Below are positions 1-10,389 of a stretch of 26,218 nt of DNA, one piece after another. A model generated the notes under the pieces. That model was not told the origin of the DNA and made no database searches. It saw only the letters and a program-made list of their open reading frames with translations. The position numbers and the translations under genes were made by a program. The stretch's first letter is position 1. Each line of letters begins with the position of its first letter. The DNA is from Chara braunii. Taxonomy: Eukaryota > Streptophyta > Charophyceae > Charales > Characeae. The stretch lies in NCBI GenBank assembly GCA_003427395.1, contig BFEA01000009.1, positions 1,998,056 through 2,024,273 on the forward strand, in the 5' to 3' direction.

Positions 1-36
1 AATTAAAAAAAAAAAACAAATAAAATAAATTGATAG

Positions 37-1517
37 TGTAATGACCTGCCAGAACACAGACTGAGAACATTGCTGATTTCTGAGTTTTGCCTATGGAATG
101 GATGCCTTGCTGAGATTCCCGCATTCGGCTGAGTTTTCTAAGTCTGTGTGTGTGCGTGCTTGTTGACCTGCGTGCTTGTAGGCATGAGTGTGTGTGTGGA
201 CCGCAAGGGTACTTGCTTGTTTGGGATGCCCGTAGGGCCGGTACTTGCCTGTGGCTGTGACATTGAGGGTTGCAGGAGGGAAAACACTGGAGCCAGAGGC
301 CCACGACACTTGGAGCAGCGGAAAAACACTCAAGTAGCAGGTAGGCCGGTACGGCACCCAGTAGAAGTAGATGTGCTGGGTACTCGAGGCCGAGCAGACG
401 AAGACAAAGTTGGCATTTTTAGAGGCCCAGTAGCGGTAGGCTAGGTCTAGGCGGGTACCAGTCCATCCAGTTTGAGTCTAGGGCCTGTACGGGCAATATC
501 ACAGTCTGCAATGATGTTTCCCTCTGAAAGGGAGGAGGTACCGGTTGCTTGGGAGGCCGAGCGGCCTGGAAGTCACCGCCAGGAGGCATGTAGACCGCTA
601 AATCTGGAGGCTGAAAAAGCCCGGGAGCTTCCACCTTGGCTATGGTGGAGCTATAAAATAAAGGTACCGATAGCTTGTCCGAGGAGGGAGAAGAGGACCA
701 AGGAGGAGAGTGGCGAGGTACCTACCTGGCTATGGTGGACACCATCTTTATCACCTTCTTAGGCGCTGCATCTGGAAGGCCCCAGTTGGGGTAGTGCCGC
801 ATCAAGGAAGCTCAGGACAGAGTCAGGCATGATAGGTGAATGGGCAGCGGCATAGATGCCTGGTGTTGACCTTGGACAAGAGGGCAGCGACATAGCTGCT
901 TTGGGTTGTCCTTTGGACAGGAGGGTAGAGCCCTCAGTACTCCGCCGTGGCCTCGGCCTACATGAAGAGGAAGAGGAAGGGTGGCCATGGCTATGGTGGA
1001 CCTCATGTTTTGCCTGCAGTAGAAGAGGGATTCGGACATTGATTGTGGTTCAGCCATTCAACATTATTATTGCTTTTTCTTGTTTGTATAAGAGGAGAGG
1101 AGATAAGGATGAGGCGAGTGGTTGGCGAAGGAGAAGAGCATTGTCATTGGCCTATGCTGGAGTACATCATCTTCTTCTTTTTTTCTTTCTTCTTCTTCTT
1201 CTTCTTCTTCTTCTTCTTCTTCTTCTTCGTCTTCTTCTTTCCCTCTCTCCTCTCAAGTTCATTCATTTCTTTTTGCAATTGGACGACATTGTACTTTCTG
1301 ATGAATGTATACTTCGAAATTGGCCAGGAGGAGAGTAGTTGGCGAACAAGAAGAGCATTTTGTCATTGGCCTATGCTGGAGTACATCATCTTCTTCTTTC
1401 TTTCTTCTTCTTCTTCTTTCCCTCTCTCCTCTCAAGTTCATTCATTTCTTTTTGCAATTGGACGGGCATTGTACTTTCTGATGAATGTATACTTCGAAAT
1501 TGGCCAGGATCGTAACA
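37..1517 (+). mobile_element. Solo LTR (copy A) of the Ty3/gypsy family
   Basis: The sequence starts with TGTAATGACC and ends with CGTAACA, the same termini as the inverted copy at 4845-6178. Its start also matches the start of the 3' LTR of the chromodomain retrotransposon at 25817. After the terminus there is no plant-type tRNA-Met primer-binding site, and before it there is no polypurine tract. It therefore reads as a solo LTR, not the edge of a full element. The 4 to 5 bases on either side (ATAG before, ACAC after) do not match, so a target-site duplication is not visible and one flank may be rearranged. Family membership is seen directly from the alignment; solo status is inferred. Confidence 0.8.
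1121..1508. repeat. Internal tandem duplication in LTR copy A, with (CTT)n
   Basis: A unit beginning GTTGGCGAA at 1121 recurs at 1338 (offset 217). Both units carry the same order of landmarks: CATTGGCCTATGCTGGAGTA, a CTT-rich tract, TCAAGTTCATTCATTTC, and TGTATACTTCGAAATTGGCC. The inverted LTR at 4845-6178 has only one unit, so the duplication occurred in this copy or its lineage. The first unit contains a long (CTT)n run at about 1170-1240; the second has a shorter one. Confidence 0.85.
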
Positions 1518-1952
1518 ACACGCATGCATTGACAAAAGCATGCAATGATAGGAAAACATAGTAAAATTTAATCCAGATTAAGTGGATCCCTGACCTGTTT
1601 TGATTGCTTCCGATGATCGTCCCAGGGGGTTTCTTCCACCTGCATCCCCCACATTCCCTACTCGCCATCAACCCTCCTCAGTTGCACCGTCCGCATGCCG
1701 GAAACGCCGACTGCACCGTCGGTCCTGAAGGCAACCACACGGCATCCATACAAAGTAGGTTGATCATAAAGTTTCTCGGAAAACACAGCAAACAGACAGC
1801 CTCAAAACAAGAACCCCCCCCCCTCCTCCCCCACCTCTCTCCCATTCATCTTTTTTTTTATTTGCTTGTGAAGCCGCAACAGTTACCCTTGTGCTTCCTG
1901 AATTGTTCTGATTCTGATGGCCCCAAATATGTTATTTTAATTGTCCTTGCAG
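1518..1952 (+). other. Intronic sequence upstream of the first pyrophosphatase exon
   Basis: No coding signal was found. The stretch carries short C and T homopolymers and ends in a usable 3' splice acceptor: a T-rich tract, then TTGCAG at 1947-1952. It presumably belongs to the intron before the exon at 1953, with the solo LTR lying in the same intron. Confidence 0.5.
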
Positions 1953-2273
1953 CCTGAGAGTGTTCGGGAGATCACAGATCTTCTTGATGCGGTTGGCAAC
2001 ACAACGAAGGCAACTACAAAAGGTTTCTCCATCGGGTCTGCAGCGCTTGCTGCCTTCCTTTTGTTCAGTGCATACATGGATGAGGTATCGAGCTTCACTG
2101 GCGTGAGCTTCCGAGAGGTCGACATTGCCATTCCTGAAGTCTGGCTTGGTGGGTTGCTGGGTGCAATGCTCATCTTCCTTTTCAGTGCCTGGTCATGTGT
2201 AGCAGTAGGAAGATCTGCACAAGCAGTGGTGAATGAAGTCCGTCGGCAGTTCGTGGAGCGTCCGGGCATCATG
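1953..2273 (+). CDS. AVP2: Type II (K+-independent) H+-pumping pyrophosphatase, internal exon
   Basis: The 107-codon exon encodes an internal part of a membrane proton pyrophosphatase, which couples hydrolysis of PPi to proton transport across endomembranes. It contains ITDLLDAVGNTTKATTKG, then a hydrophobic helix around FLLFSAYMDEV, the conserved EVDIAIPEVWLGGLLGAM and a second helix, and ends near EVRRQF and ERPGIM. The residue after GNTT is lysine (codon 2007-2009). In this family GNTTK marks K+-independent (type II) enzymes, while K+-dependent plant vacuolar enzymes have GNTTA. The exon is bounded by an acceptor AG at 1951-1952 and a donor GTAAGC at 2274, and is phase 0 at both ends. The catalytic pyrophosphate-binding motifs lie in earlier exons outside the window. 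Arabidopsis AVP2 is Golgi-located; that location here is an inference. Confidence 0.93.
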
Positions 2274-3938
2274 GTAAGCAAAGGACATAAATGTTGTGGG
2301 CCAGGAAGGTCTCCCTGCATTCTGAGTATAAGACCATTGACGCCGTTGACTTTTCTAGGTTACAATAGTGGACAGTCGCTCCTCTTTCGGTTGATTTCAG
2401 TGGCTGGCATGGATTCATCTGGGATTCTGAACACAGCACTGTTCTTTGTGGTTTTGGAAATGTCATGCATTGATCGCCCTATTGGCTCTCTGGCCCGATT
2501 CTAAGGGTCGTACGTCCATAAAGCGGGAAATGTTCCCAGCGCGCTTGGAGGTTTCCTTCCCCCTGTACGCCAAAGAAAAGACAAGCCGACGCATTTGCCT
2601 TTTGGCTGGCACCGCCAGCCATTTAGCACCGGTAGGCCATGGCCCAAAGTCGCAGCCCATGCGCGACCACGTTATTTCAATTGTCCTGGAAGGGCCCATT
2701 GGCTTTTGGGGATATCCTGCCCCTTGCCATGCCACGTCACTACTTTGTCCTCTTCTTGTGTCTTAGCTCCCCCATTTTTCTTCATGAAGGATTGCCCAGC
2801 TGAGTACAACTTGTCGGGCTGGAGAGGGCATTTTTGTGATTGTGTTTTACCTACCTGCCACTTGTGGAAGGCTCAGGAGAGTTATGACAATGGGAATTGC
2901 AGCAGGTTTGAGACCGGGATTGGGGCCAGGATCGGGACCAGGATCGGGACAGATCTCTTAGCTAAAAAATGGGATTTCTTTTTCAGAAGTTTTTCTATTC
3001 TGCGCAGGGTTGCTTACCTGCCGACTGCCTTCCCCGACCGCCGACCGTTTTGCAGCCGACCAGCCGGCGGTCTGCCGACCAGTCAGAAAACAGCCATCCA
3101 CCAATTATTTTTCAGATCTGAGTTGGGAGCTGTACTGCGCTTGCTGAGTACAGCCCAAATCCGCTGAGAAACTTTTGGGGATGGGGGGTTTTGGGGGGGG
3201 GGAATAGGAGGGGTATAGGGAGTATTGNGGGGGGAAAGGGGGGGNGTATGNGGGNGTCNGGGGGTGTTGGANGGGNGTGTGGAGGNATGGGGGGNGGGTA
3301 TGGGGGTGTTGGTGGGGTTATTGGGGTTCTGGAACCTTTTTTTGTTTTTTTTGGGGGGGGTAGGGGGGTTGTTGACAACCGGGACTGGTAGGTGCTGACC
3401 AGTCAAGGGGCGCCAACCGTCGGGTTATGCAACACTGATTCTATGGGCAATGGCAGTCCGAAGGGTGCCAACTAGTCAGACATCTGTGGAGGGTGGCTGA
3501 GTGAAGGTATAACCTTGTACAGTGAGACAGTACGTTATCTTTCGGCCCCCTTTTCTGTCTTGCGGCAGGAAAGCCGTAGTTTTGTGACCTTTTCCCTGGA
3601 CGTTTCAGACTGTGTGCAGCGGCATAGCACATTAGGAACCATGGTCTCTTGCTTGAGGAGGAATGACTGTCTTTATTTGTTTTTTGATCTGTATGACAAA
3701 ATCATGGGCATTCCGTGGCTGTACCTGTCCTGTGTGTCAACCATACGAGCTTCACCATGAGTTTCTGAATTATGATGGACACTGTAATCTTAGGGGCTAC
3801 GCCCTTTCTTTGAGATAAAAGCATGGGCATTCCATGGTTGTCGGCATTTTTTCTCCTGTTTTTGTCTTGCCCACTGATATACTTATCTTGTCTCTCTGGC
3901 TATCTATCTGTCTGTCTCTGAATTCACTGTGCCTACAG
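2274..3938 (+). other. Intron between the two pyrophosphatase exons
   Basis: This 1665-base intron runs from GTAAGC to a pyrimidine-rich stretch ending CTACAG. It joins phase-0 codons on both sides, so the reading GIM|TYQAKPDY is continuous. It contains a cluster of CCGACC-type motifs at about 3020-3085 and a G-rich tract with Ns at about 3176-3375. A short direct repeat (ATGGGCATTCC at about 3704 and 3823) is also present. No gene was recognised within it. Confidence 0.85.
3176..3375. repeat. G-rich low-complexity tract with ambiguous bases
   Basis: The + strand is almost entirely G with interspersed A and T and about ten Ns. It lies inside the pyrophosphatase intron. Many runs of three or more Gs could form quadruplex structures in the transcript or non-template strand. 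The Ns suggest that sequencing or assembly failed here, so length and exact sequence are unreliable. Confidence 0.8.
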
Positions 3939-4050
3939 ACGTACCAAGCAAAACCTGATTACGCACGATGTGTATCTATTGTCGCATCATCAGCACTGCA
4001 AGAAATGATCAAGCCTGGTGTGCTTGCAGTTGGCTCACCCATTGTGATAG
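3939..4050 (+). CDS. AVP2: Type II H+-pumping pyrophosphatase, next internal exon
   Basis: This 112-base exon continues the protein of the exon ending at 2273. It encodes TYQAKPDYARCVSIVASSAL and then QEMIKPGVLAVGSPIVI. The KPDY-x2-C-V block followed by AL-x-EM-x-KPG is characteristic of the family at this point of the chain. The acceptor is TACAG at 3934-3938 and the donor is GTTTGT at 4051. The exon ends in phase 1, after the first base of a glycine codon. The next conserved part of the family (the asparagine- and glycine-rich NTAGGAWDNAKKY region) was looked for downstream in all frames by eye and not seen. Confidence 0.9.
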
Positions 4051-4844
4051 GTTTGTATACATTGCCCCAATCTTTTTTTTTCGTTAAAAAAAAAAAAAAA
4101 AATCTTTCTTTTTAGTTGTAGACAATGAGAGGTAATGCTTATTTTGGGGAGAAGCATCTGGTTCCATTTCCTCCCGCAAGTCAGAAATGAATACACCTCG
4201 ACAGTACGCTTCCCCACGTTCCGGCCTGGGCAGCCCTGGCAGCGTTGATTACTTCCCGATCTGACCGGGAAGGATTGACTGTCAGTCGAGCGCATGCTGG
4301 TGTCCATCCCCTCCCCCTGGCAAATGTACCCTTTCCAAAAAACAACATTGGGCCAACCTTCGTCCTTTCCATCTGTGGTTCTTATCACTTCATTGCTCTC
4401 TCCTTGCTCCTTGTGTCCTGAACAGCCTTGCTTCTAAAGGAGCCTCTTCTCTTTCCTGTGTCTCCAGAACAAATCATGGGTCCAGCAAACCCGTGAGGGT
4501 GCAAAGGAGGAGAAGCTATACGTGGGTTACGGCCACAGGGTTCCGTCACATCTGAGATGAAAACTGCTTGGTAAGAGTGTTGGCTGGTCAGTCATTATGA
4601 TACATGCCCAGTTGGGCAATGTATGTACAGCCAAGGATCTGCAATGTGATGAAGAGGACTGAATGGACAATGCAATGTTAGTGAAACATCAACAGGCAAT
4701 GTACACCCCGATACATACAAAATGGCACAAAATCGTGCAGTGGAAGACTTTGAGGTAAGTCCTGACCTGACCGGGACTGACGCGACACCCCATCACTCGT
4801 CACACATCTGAGAGAGGAGGCACCACACACATAGAAGAAAGGTC
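4051..4844 (+). other. Downstream intron segment, no gene seen
   Basis: The segment begins with the donor GTTTGT and carries an A-homopolymer at about 4086-4102 and a pyrimidine-rich stretch at 4395-4470. I see no further pyrophosphatase exon. It ends at the insertion site of the inverted solo LTR. Confidence 0.5.
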
Positions 4845-6178
4845 TGTTACGATCCTGGTGAATTTCGAAGTATACATTCATCAGAAAGTACAATGCCGTC
4901 CCATTGCAAAAAGAAATGAATGAACTTGAGAGGAAAGAGAGGGAAAGAAGAAGAAGAAGAAAGAAAGAAGAAGAAGATGATGTACTCCAGCATAGACCAA
5001 AGATAATGCTCTTCTTCTCCGCCAACCAGTCTCCTCCTCCTTATCTCCTCCCCTCTTATTGAAACAAGGAATAGCGATAATAATGTTGAATGGCTGAATC
5101 CCTCTTCTACTGCAGGCACAACATGAGGTCCACCATAGCCAGGGCCACCCTTCCTCTTCCTCTTCATGTAGGCCGAGGCTATGGCCGAGTACTGAGGGCT
5201 CTACCCTCCTGTCCAAAGGACAACCCAAAGCAGCTATGTCGTTGCCCTCCTGTCCCGAGGTCAACACCAAGCAGCTATGCCGCTGCCCATTCAGCTGCCA
5301 TGCCTGACTCTGTCCCGAGCTTCCTTGATGCGGCAATACCCCAACTGGGGCCTTCCAGATGCAGCGCGTAAGAAGGTGATGAAGATGGTGTCCACTATAG
5401 CCAGGTAGGTACCTCGCCACTCTCCTCCTTGGTCCTCTTCTCCCTCCTCCTCCTACCGGTAGAGCTCCACCATAGCCAAGGTGGAAGCTCCTGGGCTTCT
5501 CCTCCCAGCAGCGCTGTAGTAGCCAGCGCTCGGCCAGCCAGTGCTCCAGCAGCGTGTCACCAAACTTGCACACTGAAGAATGAGGCTGGGCTCTTCGCGC
5601 AGCCTCTAGATAAAGAGGCCTACTTGCCTCCTTGGCGGTGACTTCCAGGCCGTTCGGCCTCCCAAGCAACCGGTACCTCCTTTCGGAGGGAAACATCATT
5701 GCAGACTCTGATATTGCCCGTACAGGCTCTAGACCCAGACTGGATGGACTGGTACCGGTCTAGACCTAGCCTACCGCTACTGGGCCTAAAAAAATGTCAA
5801 CTTTGTCTTTTTCTGCTCGGCCTCAAGTACCCGACACATCTGCTTCTACTGGGTGCGGTACCGGCCTTCCTGCTACTTTAGTGTTTTTCCGCTGCTCTAA
5901 TCGCCGCAGGCCTCTGGCTCCGCTACTTGAGTGTTTTCCCTGCTGCATCCCTCAATATCACGGCCACAGGTAAGCACTGGCCCTAAGGGCCTCCCAAACA
6001 AGCAATTACCCTTGTGGGTCACACACACACTCAGACCGGCACGCAGGTCAACAAGCACGCACACATACAGACTTAGAAAACTCAGCATAATGCGAGAATC
6101 TCAGCAAGGCAACCATTCCATCGGCAGAACTTCAGAAATCAACAGTGTTATCAGTCTGTGTTATGACGGGTCATTACA
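4845..6178 (-). mobile_element. Solo LTR (copy B), inverted, with target-site duplication
   Basis: Read on the minus strand this begins TGTAATGACC and ends CGTAACA, matching copy A (37-1517) along its length. It lacks copy A's internal tandem duplication, which accounts for most of the length difference. It is flanked by GGTC at 4841-4844 and GGTC at 6179-6182, a 4-base direct repeat consistent with integrase-mediated insertion. No internal retrotransposon sequence adjoins it, so it is a solo LTR. Its insertion is inside or just beyond the intron following the exon at 3939-4050. Confidence 0.88.
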
Positions 6179-6182
6179 GGTC

Positions 6183-7389
6183 CCTCCTTTGTACACACAC
6201 ATGGGGAGATACCACAGATGAGGGATGGGGGAAGAGGAGAGATAAAGATGGAGGCGAGGGAGAAGACCAAGATCGCAATAGCGAGTCCAAAAGTAGTCCC
6301 TTGCCGATGTCCAATCAATGTCTGCCTCAAGAATGTCGAATCAGATCCTGGGCCTTCTGCGCATACTAGACTCTGCCTGTATCCTCTGCATGTAATCCCT
6401 CTCACTCTCGTATCTGAAGAAGAAGATGGAGGATGAGGTGGAAGGAGGAGGAAGGAGGAGAGAGGGAGACGAGATGGAGGGCGAGATGGAAGAAGAAGAT
6501 GTCGCCCTCCTCGCTGCCTCAACTGCAGGTAACTGCTGCCGTACTGACTGTTGTGGTCGTCCAGTGCAGGTACCGCGTGGAGCCCCAGCTATGGTGCCAG
6601 GTAAGGTCGCCACTACAGGTTTGGCCTCTGCCTCTCTCTACCTCCTACGCCTCTCCTTCCCAGCCTTGCAGCACAGCGGCAAAATAGCGCAGCCTCCAAT
6701 CAGCAGCGTGTCGCTCAAGAAGTGAGCTACCCGAACTGTCCCCAGCCCAGCCTCAGCCCGGGCATAAGTAGCGCTGGGCCTGCTGGGCATCCTCAGGTAT
6801 TGGCCTCAAAACGGCCTACTTGGTCTGGGCCCCTACCGAGTATCCAGACCGCGCTGCTGATGCAGCGAGGCGCCAAAACGCGCCTGGCCTATACCTGCCC
6901 AAGGCGTCGCCTTGGGGCCTGTAAGTTCGAAACGACATCTGCACAGACAAAAATGAGACAGCACGTAAATAAATAAATAACTGAGTGCTGCCTTAGGCTG
7001 TGCCTGCGGCCTAAAAGGCCGCTGTGGGCCTCCTGGGCGCGTTGTCGGAGGGCACGGTGTCTCCGCCCTCCATGGTGTAGTACCAGGCTCCCTGCTTGAG
7101 GACCTCTGCGATGTTGTACCTGACTCCGTGTTTGGGGATCCCCGCGGCATGCTCAAATTATTTGGGTTGCACCTCGCTACGGGATCGGTCCGGTTGGGGT
7201 ACCCCAGAAAACGGCCTGCCTGTGACCGTGGTGGCCGCTGGGGTCACCCAGGGATGCGACACTGGAAAACGGTGCAGTTCTCTCAACTGCGCGCCAGCCT
7301 CTGCTGTCAGAATTATGGGGTAGGCACAAAAGAAGGGGGGAAGAAAAATAAAATAAAAAGAAAAGGGGGGGGGGGAATTTGGGAATAAA
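6183..7389. other. No recognisable gene
   Basis: The stretch includes a purine-rich GA tract (about 6210-6500), a GC-rich part (about 6720-7320) and an A- and G-rich stretch at 7330-7385. Short open frames exist on both strands but show no motif, no conserved-looking composition and no supporting splice pattern. Confidence 0.4.
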
Positions 7390-8460
7390 GGTCTTACCGT
7401 TGGATGTCAAATCAGACAGCCAATAGCTGTGGCGGTGCTAGGATGGATGACTCCAACTGAAATGAAATGTAAATGGACGGGCGCAGCATTGACTGTTACC
7501 GCCGCGAAGCGGCGGCCTATTTAATTTCATTTGGTGATCACGGGGGGCACGCAACCCGTGCCGCTGGCCCGGCGGAAACATCAGGAGGCACGCAGTGTTA
7601 GCCCGTCTGGGAGTGTTATGCGTTCTAGGATCCCTCCTTTTCCCTCTCTTTTCGTTTATTGGTCCCCCTTTTCTTTAATTTCAGCTTTTCTGAATTCTAG
7701 TTCCCCGCCTAGTCAAGCCGCGAGTTTGAATTGTGATTCAAAAGCGGGTGGCCTGGACTGACCGACCCTCTATTTCAGCCGTCATGAGTTCGACCGGTGA
7801 GGTACTACCAATGTAGGGTCCCAAAATGGGAGCACTTGCGGCCGCATCGGTAGGAGACTCATCACCTCCTGCGAAAGGTCATGAGTCCGCTCCTTACCAT
7901 CGGACACGGGTACGCATCCGGGGTAGTCTGACTGCGTGTTTTGAAGAAAGGAGGGTGGCCGTTGGTATCCGTTTATGGGACCACCGCTTCAGGTCTGTGA
8001 TCATTGCACGACAAAGCGGAAGGATTGGTGATTGATAGCACAGAGGGTTCCGCTAGGGCAACGGCTGTTGAGATTCAGCCTTTCATTTTCCTCTTTTTTT
8101 ATTTATCTTATTATTCCTTGAAATTTGGTTACTAGTGAACGAAATCGGGAAGGCTGCCTAAGTCCCTCATTCAGAACCCAGGGATCGCGGCGTGTAGCGA
8201 TCCTATAAAGAAGTGAAGGGGCCGGGCCATTGGCTACTGGCCAGTGGGTGTGCACAAGCAGCCCCGACTTGCCGGCTTTGATAGTCTGAGGCCGGAGGGC
8301 AGAACGGCGAAGTGAGCAGGTGGTAGGCTGTTTGTGTGCGGGGCCTTGTACGCCTATAGGCCGGATTGTTGGAACCTCATAACGCGCTGGTCCCCGATGT
8401 CCGGGGAGGGCCCCTGGATCATGACCATGCTAAACTACGATGGGGGAGATGAGGCAAAAC
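7390..8460. other. Organelle-like sequence, possible nuclear mitochondrial insertion
   Basis: The character changes here: non-repetitive sequence with short GC hairpins (for example CCGCCGCGAAGCGGCGG near 7500 and CCCCGATGTCCGGGGA near 8390) and pyrimidine-rich AT stretches such as at 8090-8120. The texture resembles structured plant mitochondrial intron or spacer DNA, where group II introns are common. I could not identify a group II domain V or a known mitochondrial exon, so this is impression, not proof. A 70-codon open frame at 7826-8035 is present but not assigned. Confidence 0.3.
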
Positions 8461-10389
8461 TAAAGATCAATGTGGAGGGAGCGAGAGAGCGAGAGATGAG
8501 AATTAACCCGAAGTGACAGGCAGCGGTCACAGAAGCACCTCCACCGGTATAGCAGAGCGTGAACAAAAGCATTTGGATCACGATTCTGGGGGAGAACGAA
8601 GTCAGTGCTGCCGGAACGTTTTCCTGGCATGGACTGGAGCAGTGGCAGAAGGACCGCCTGTCTGCTGAAGCAGTGGAAGACGGCCCAGAGGCCGTCTCGC
8701 GATGTCAATGAGACCAGGGCCGCTAGGCGGTTGCAAGCGGGCGGGCAGTTGCAATTGAGGGAGAGGGCGAGAGAGAGTACGCGCAGAAGTTAGACATGAA
8801 AGAGAGAACGGGGTTGACGTCGTTCTCTCGTGAGCTCTCGCGAGTTCTTTGGGAGTGAAGCGCCTGGCCTCGTAGTGGGACACGCCAGTACACGCAGAGA
8901 GAAAGGGGGCATTTTCAATCATGCTCGGGAGGGGTGAGTGAAGACAGACGCGCGCCCAGTTTTCCTTTGCAGTTGACGTCAACCATGGTAGGTGAGCTCA
9001 GCTTGCTCCTGATCAAGCCGAGGAATCAGTGGAGCAAGAAAGGGCTGTTAGCAGTAACGACAATCATGTACCTTGCATGCTCGGATGGCATCGTCTATTA
9101 AGGGGAGAAGAGGGACCCTCCGCGACCAATTCGGCTGACGTCAACCGCGCCTATCCAATTTGTCATCGTGGTCACCATAGCAAAGAGGTGCGAGCGAATT
9201 ATCGAGGTATCAAGCACAAGAAGAAGCGAGGCGACAATGAAGAGGAAAGAAAACGAGCTTCGTCAATACTTGAGCAAGAGGAGAATCAGTGAGGGAAGTA
9301 CGAACTGACCCGTACATCAGCTGATAGTGAGCAGGGGATACTATCTGGACTGTTCCCAGAATGTATAAGCGTGACGGAAACCCGCGTGCCCGGTATACCT
9401 TACATCGTTTGAATTCACGAGTCATGTGTAATAGCTCGAGAAGACGCAGGTAATCGAGTTTACTGCCGACAGTGTCTTGACTTGACCTTCAGGTTATCCG
9501 GGTTCAACGAAACAACTGGCCATAAGATGATGTTATCCATGAGCTTCAGTGTGAGTACGGGTTGAACTGAAAGCTAGTATGACTCGTAGGTGGGATCTGC
9601 CCAGCCTTAGGAAAACCACCTACGTCACTGGTCCTAGCTCCTTGGCGCAGCAGTCGCCGTCGTAGAGAGCTCGTATCGTGTTGAATATGGCAGTGAGATG
9701 ACTGCGTGCCAAGAAACGGGTGCCACAGTGTTCGAAGTATTAATGATATGGATAAGAGAAGCTGAATCAAAGGGCAAACGACTTCTCTGCTGCTCTGTGT
9801 GATTGCATGGTTTACTTCTACTGTAGCGGTAATGCGTGTACCTCAGAGGGCATATGTCTCCTATATCGTCCTCAAAACAGTGATAGAGACAGGAGGAGGT
9901 AGCAGTACGGTAAAAGTTGTTAACTTCGTGTCTTAGTCCTTCGAGAGCGATTGGACTTTTGTGATGACTCGCCCAGACAGCTCTGCCCGTTAATCCAACT
10001 CTCATCAACCCGAAGGTCAACTAGAACAGGTCTATTCGTGACATGTGGGAAGCGGGAGACTATTATCTAGGCCCTGCATGAGTACGCTGTATCTGGTCGG
10101 GTGACCGCTAGACATCACCAAGTAAGCTGTTGTAGCCTTTCTATGGGCACGCATCAAACCCTAGCAAACAAAGTGAAAGGCGCCTGTGATCAAGCCATCC
10201 AGATAAGAAAACCTGTCACACTTCTCTTTCTGCCCATTCATTTTATGGCCTGGGTTTAATAAGGGTCTGTAATGCCGTGTGTTGTGCACTCTTGATTGCT
10301 CAAAGAAATTGCAATGTGCCCAGTCGTGATAATCAGTCGTCACTCGCAAAGACAAAATAGACGAACGCTGCTGATAAATCATAATAATA
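8461..10389. other. No recognisable gene
   Basis: Apparently unique sequence. The palindromic core TGACGTCA occurs at about 8974, and TGACGTC, a near match, at about 8815 and 9137. The longest open frame, on the minus strand at 9634-10020 (128 codons), has no recognisable motif and is compatible with chance. No RNA gene was recognised. Confidence 0.35.

Noticed and set aside
1043-1561. Phenylalanine- or leucine-rich proteins near 1150-1450
   Set aside because: They are translations of the (CTT)n tract inside LTR copy A.
4881-5699. 272-codon minus-strand open frame as a gene
   Set aside because: It lies wholly inside the inverted solo LTR, and its end is the CTT-type tract. No protein motif is visible.
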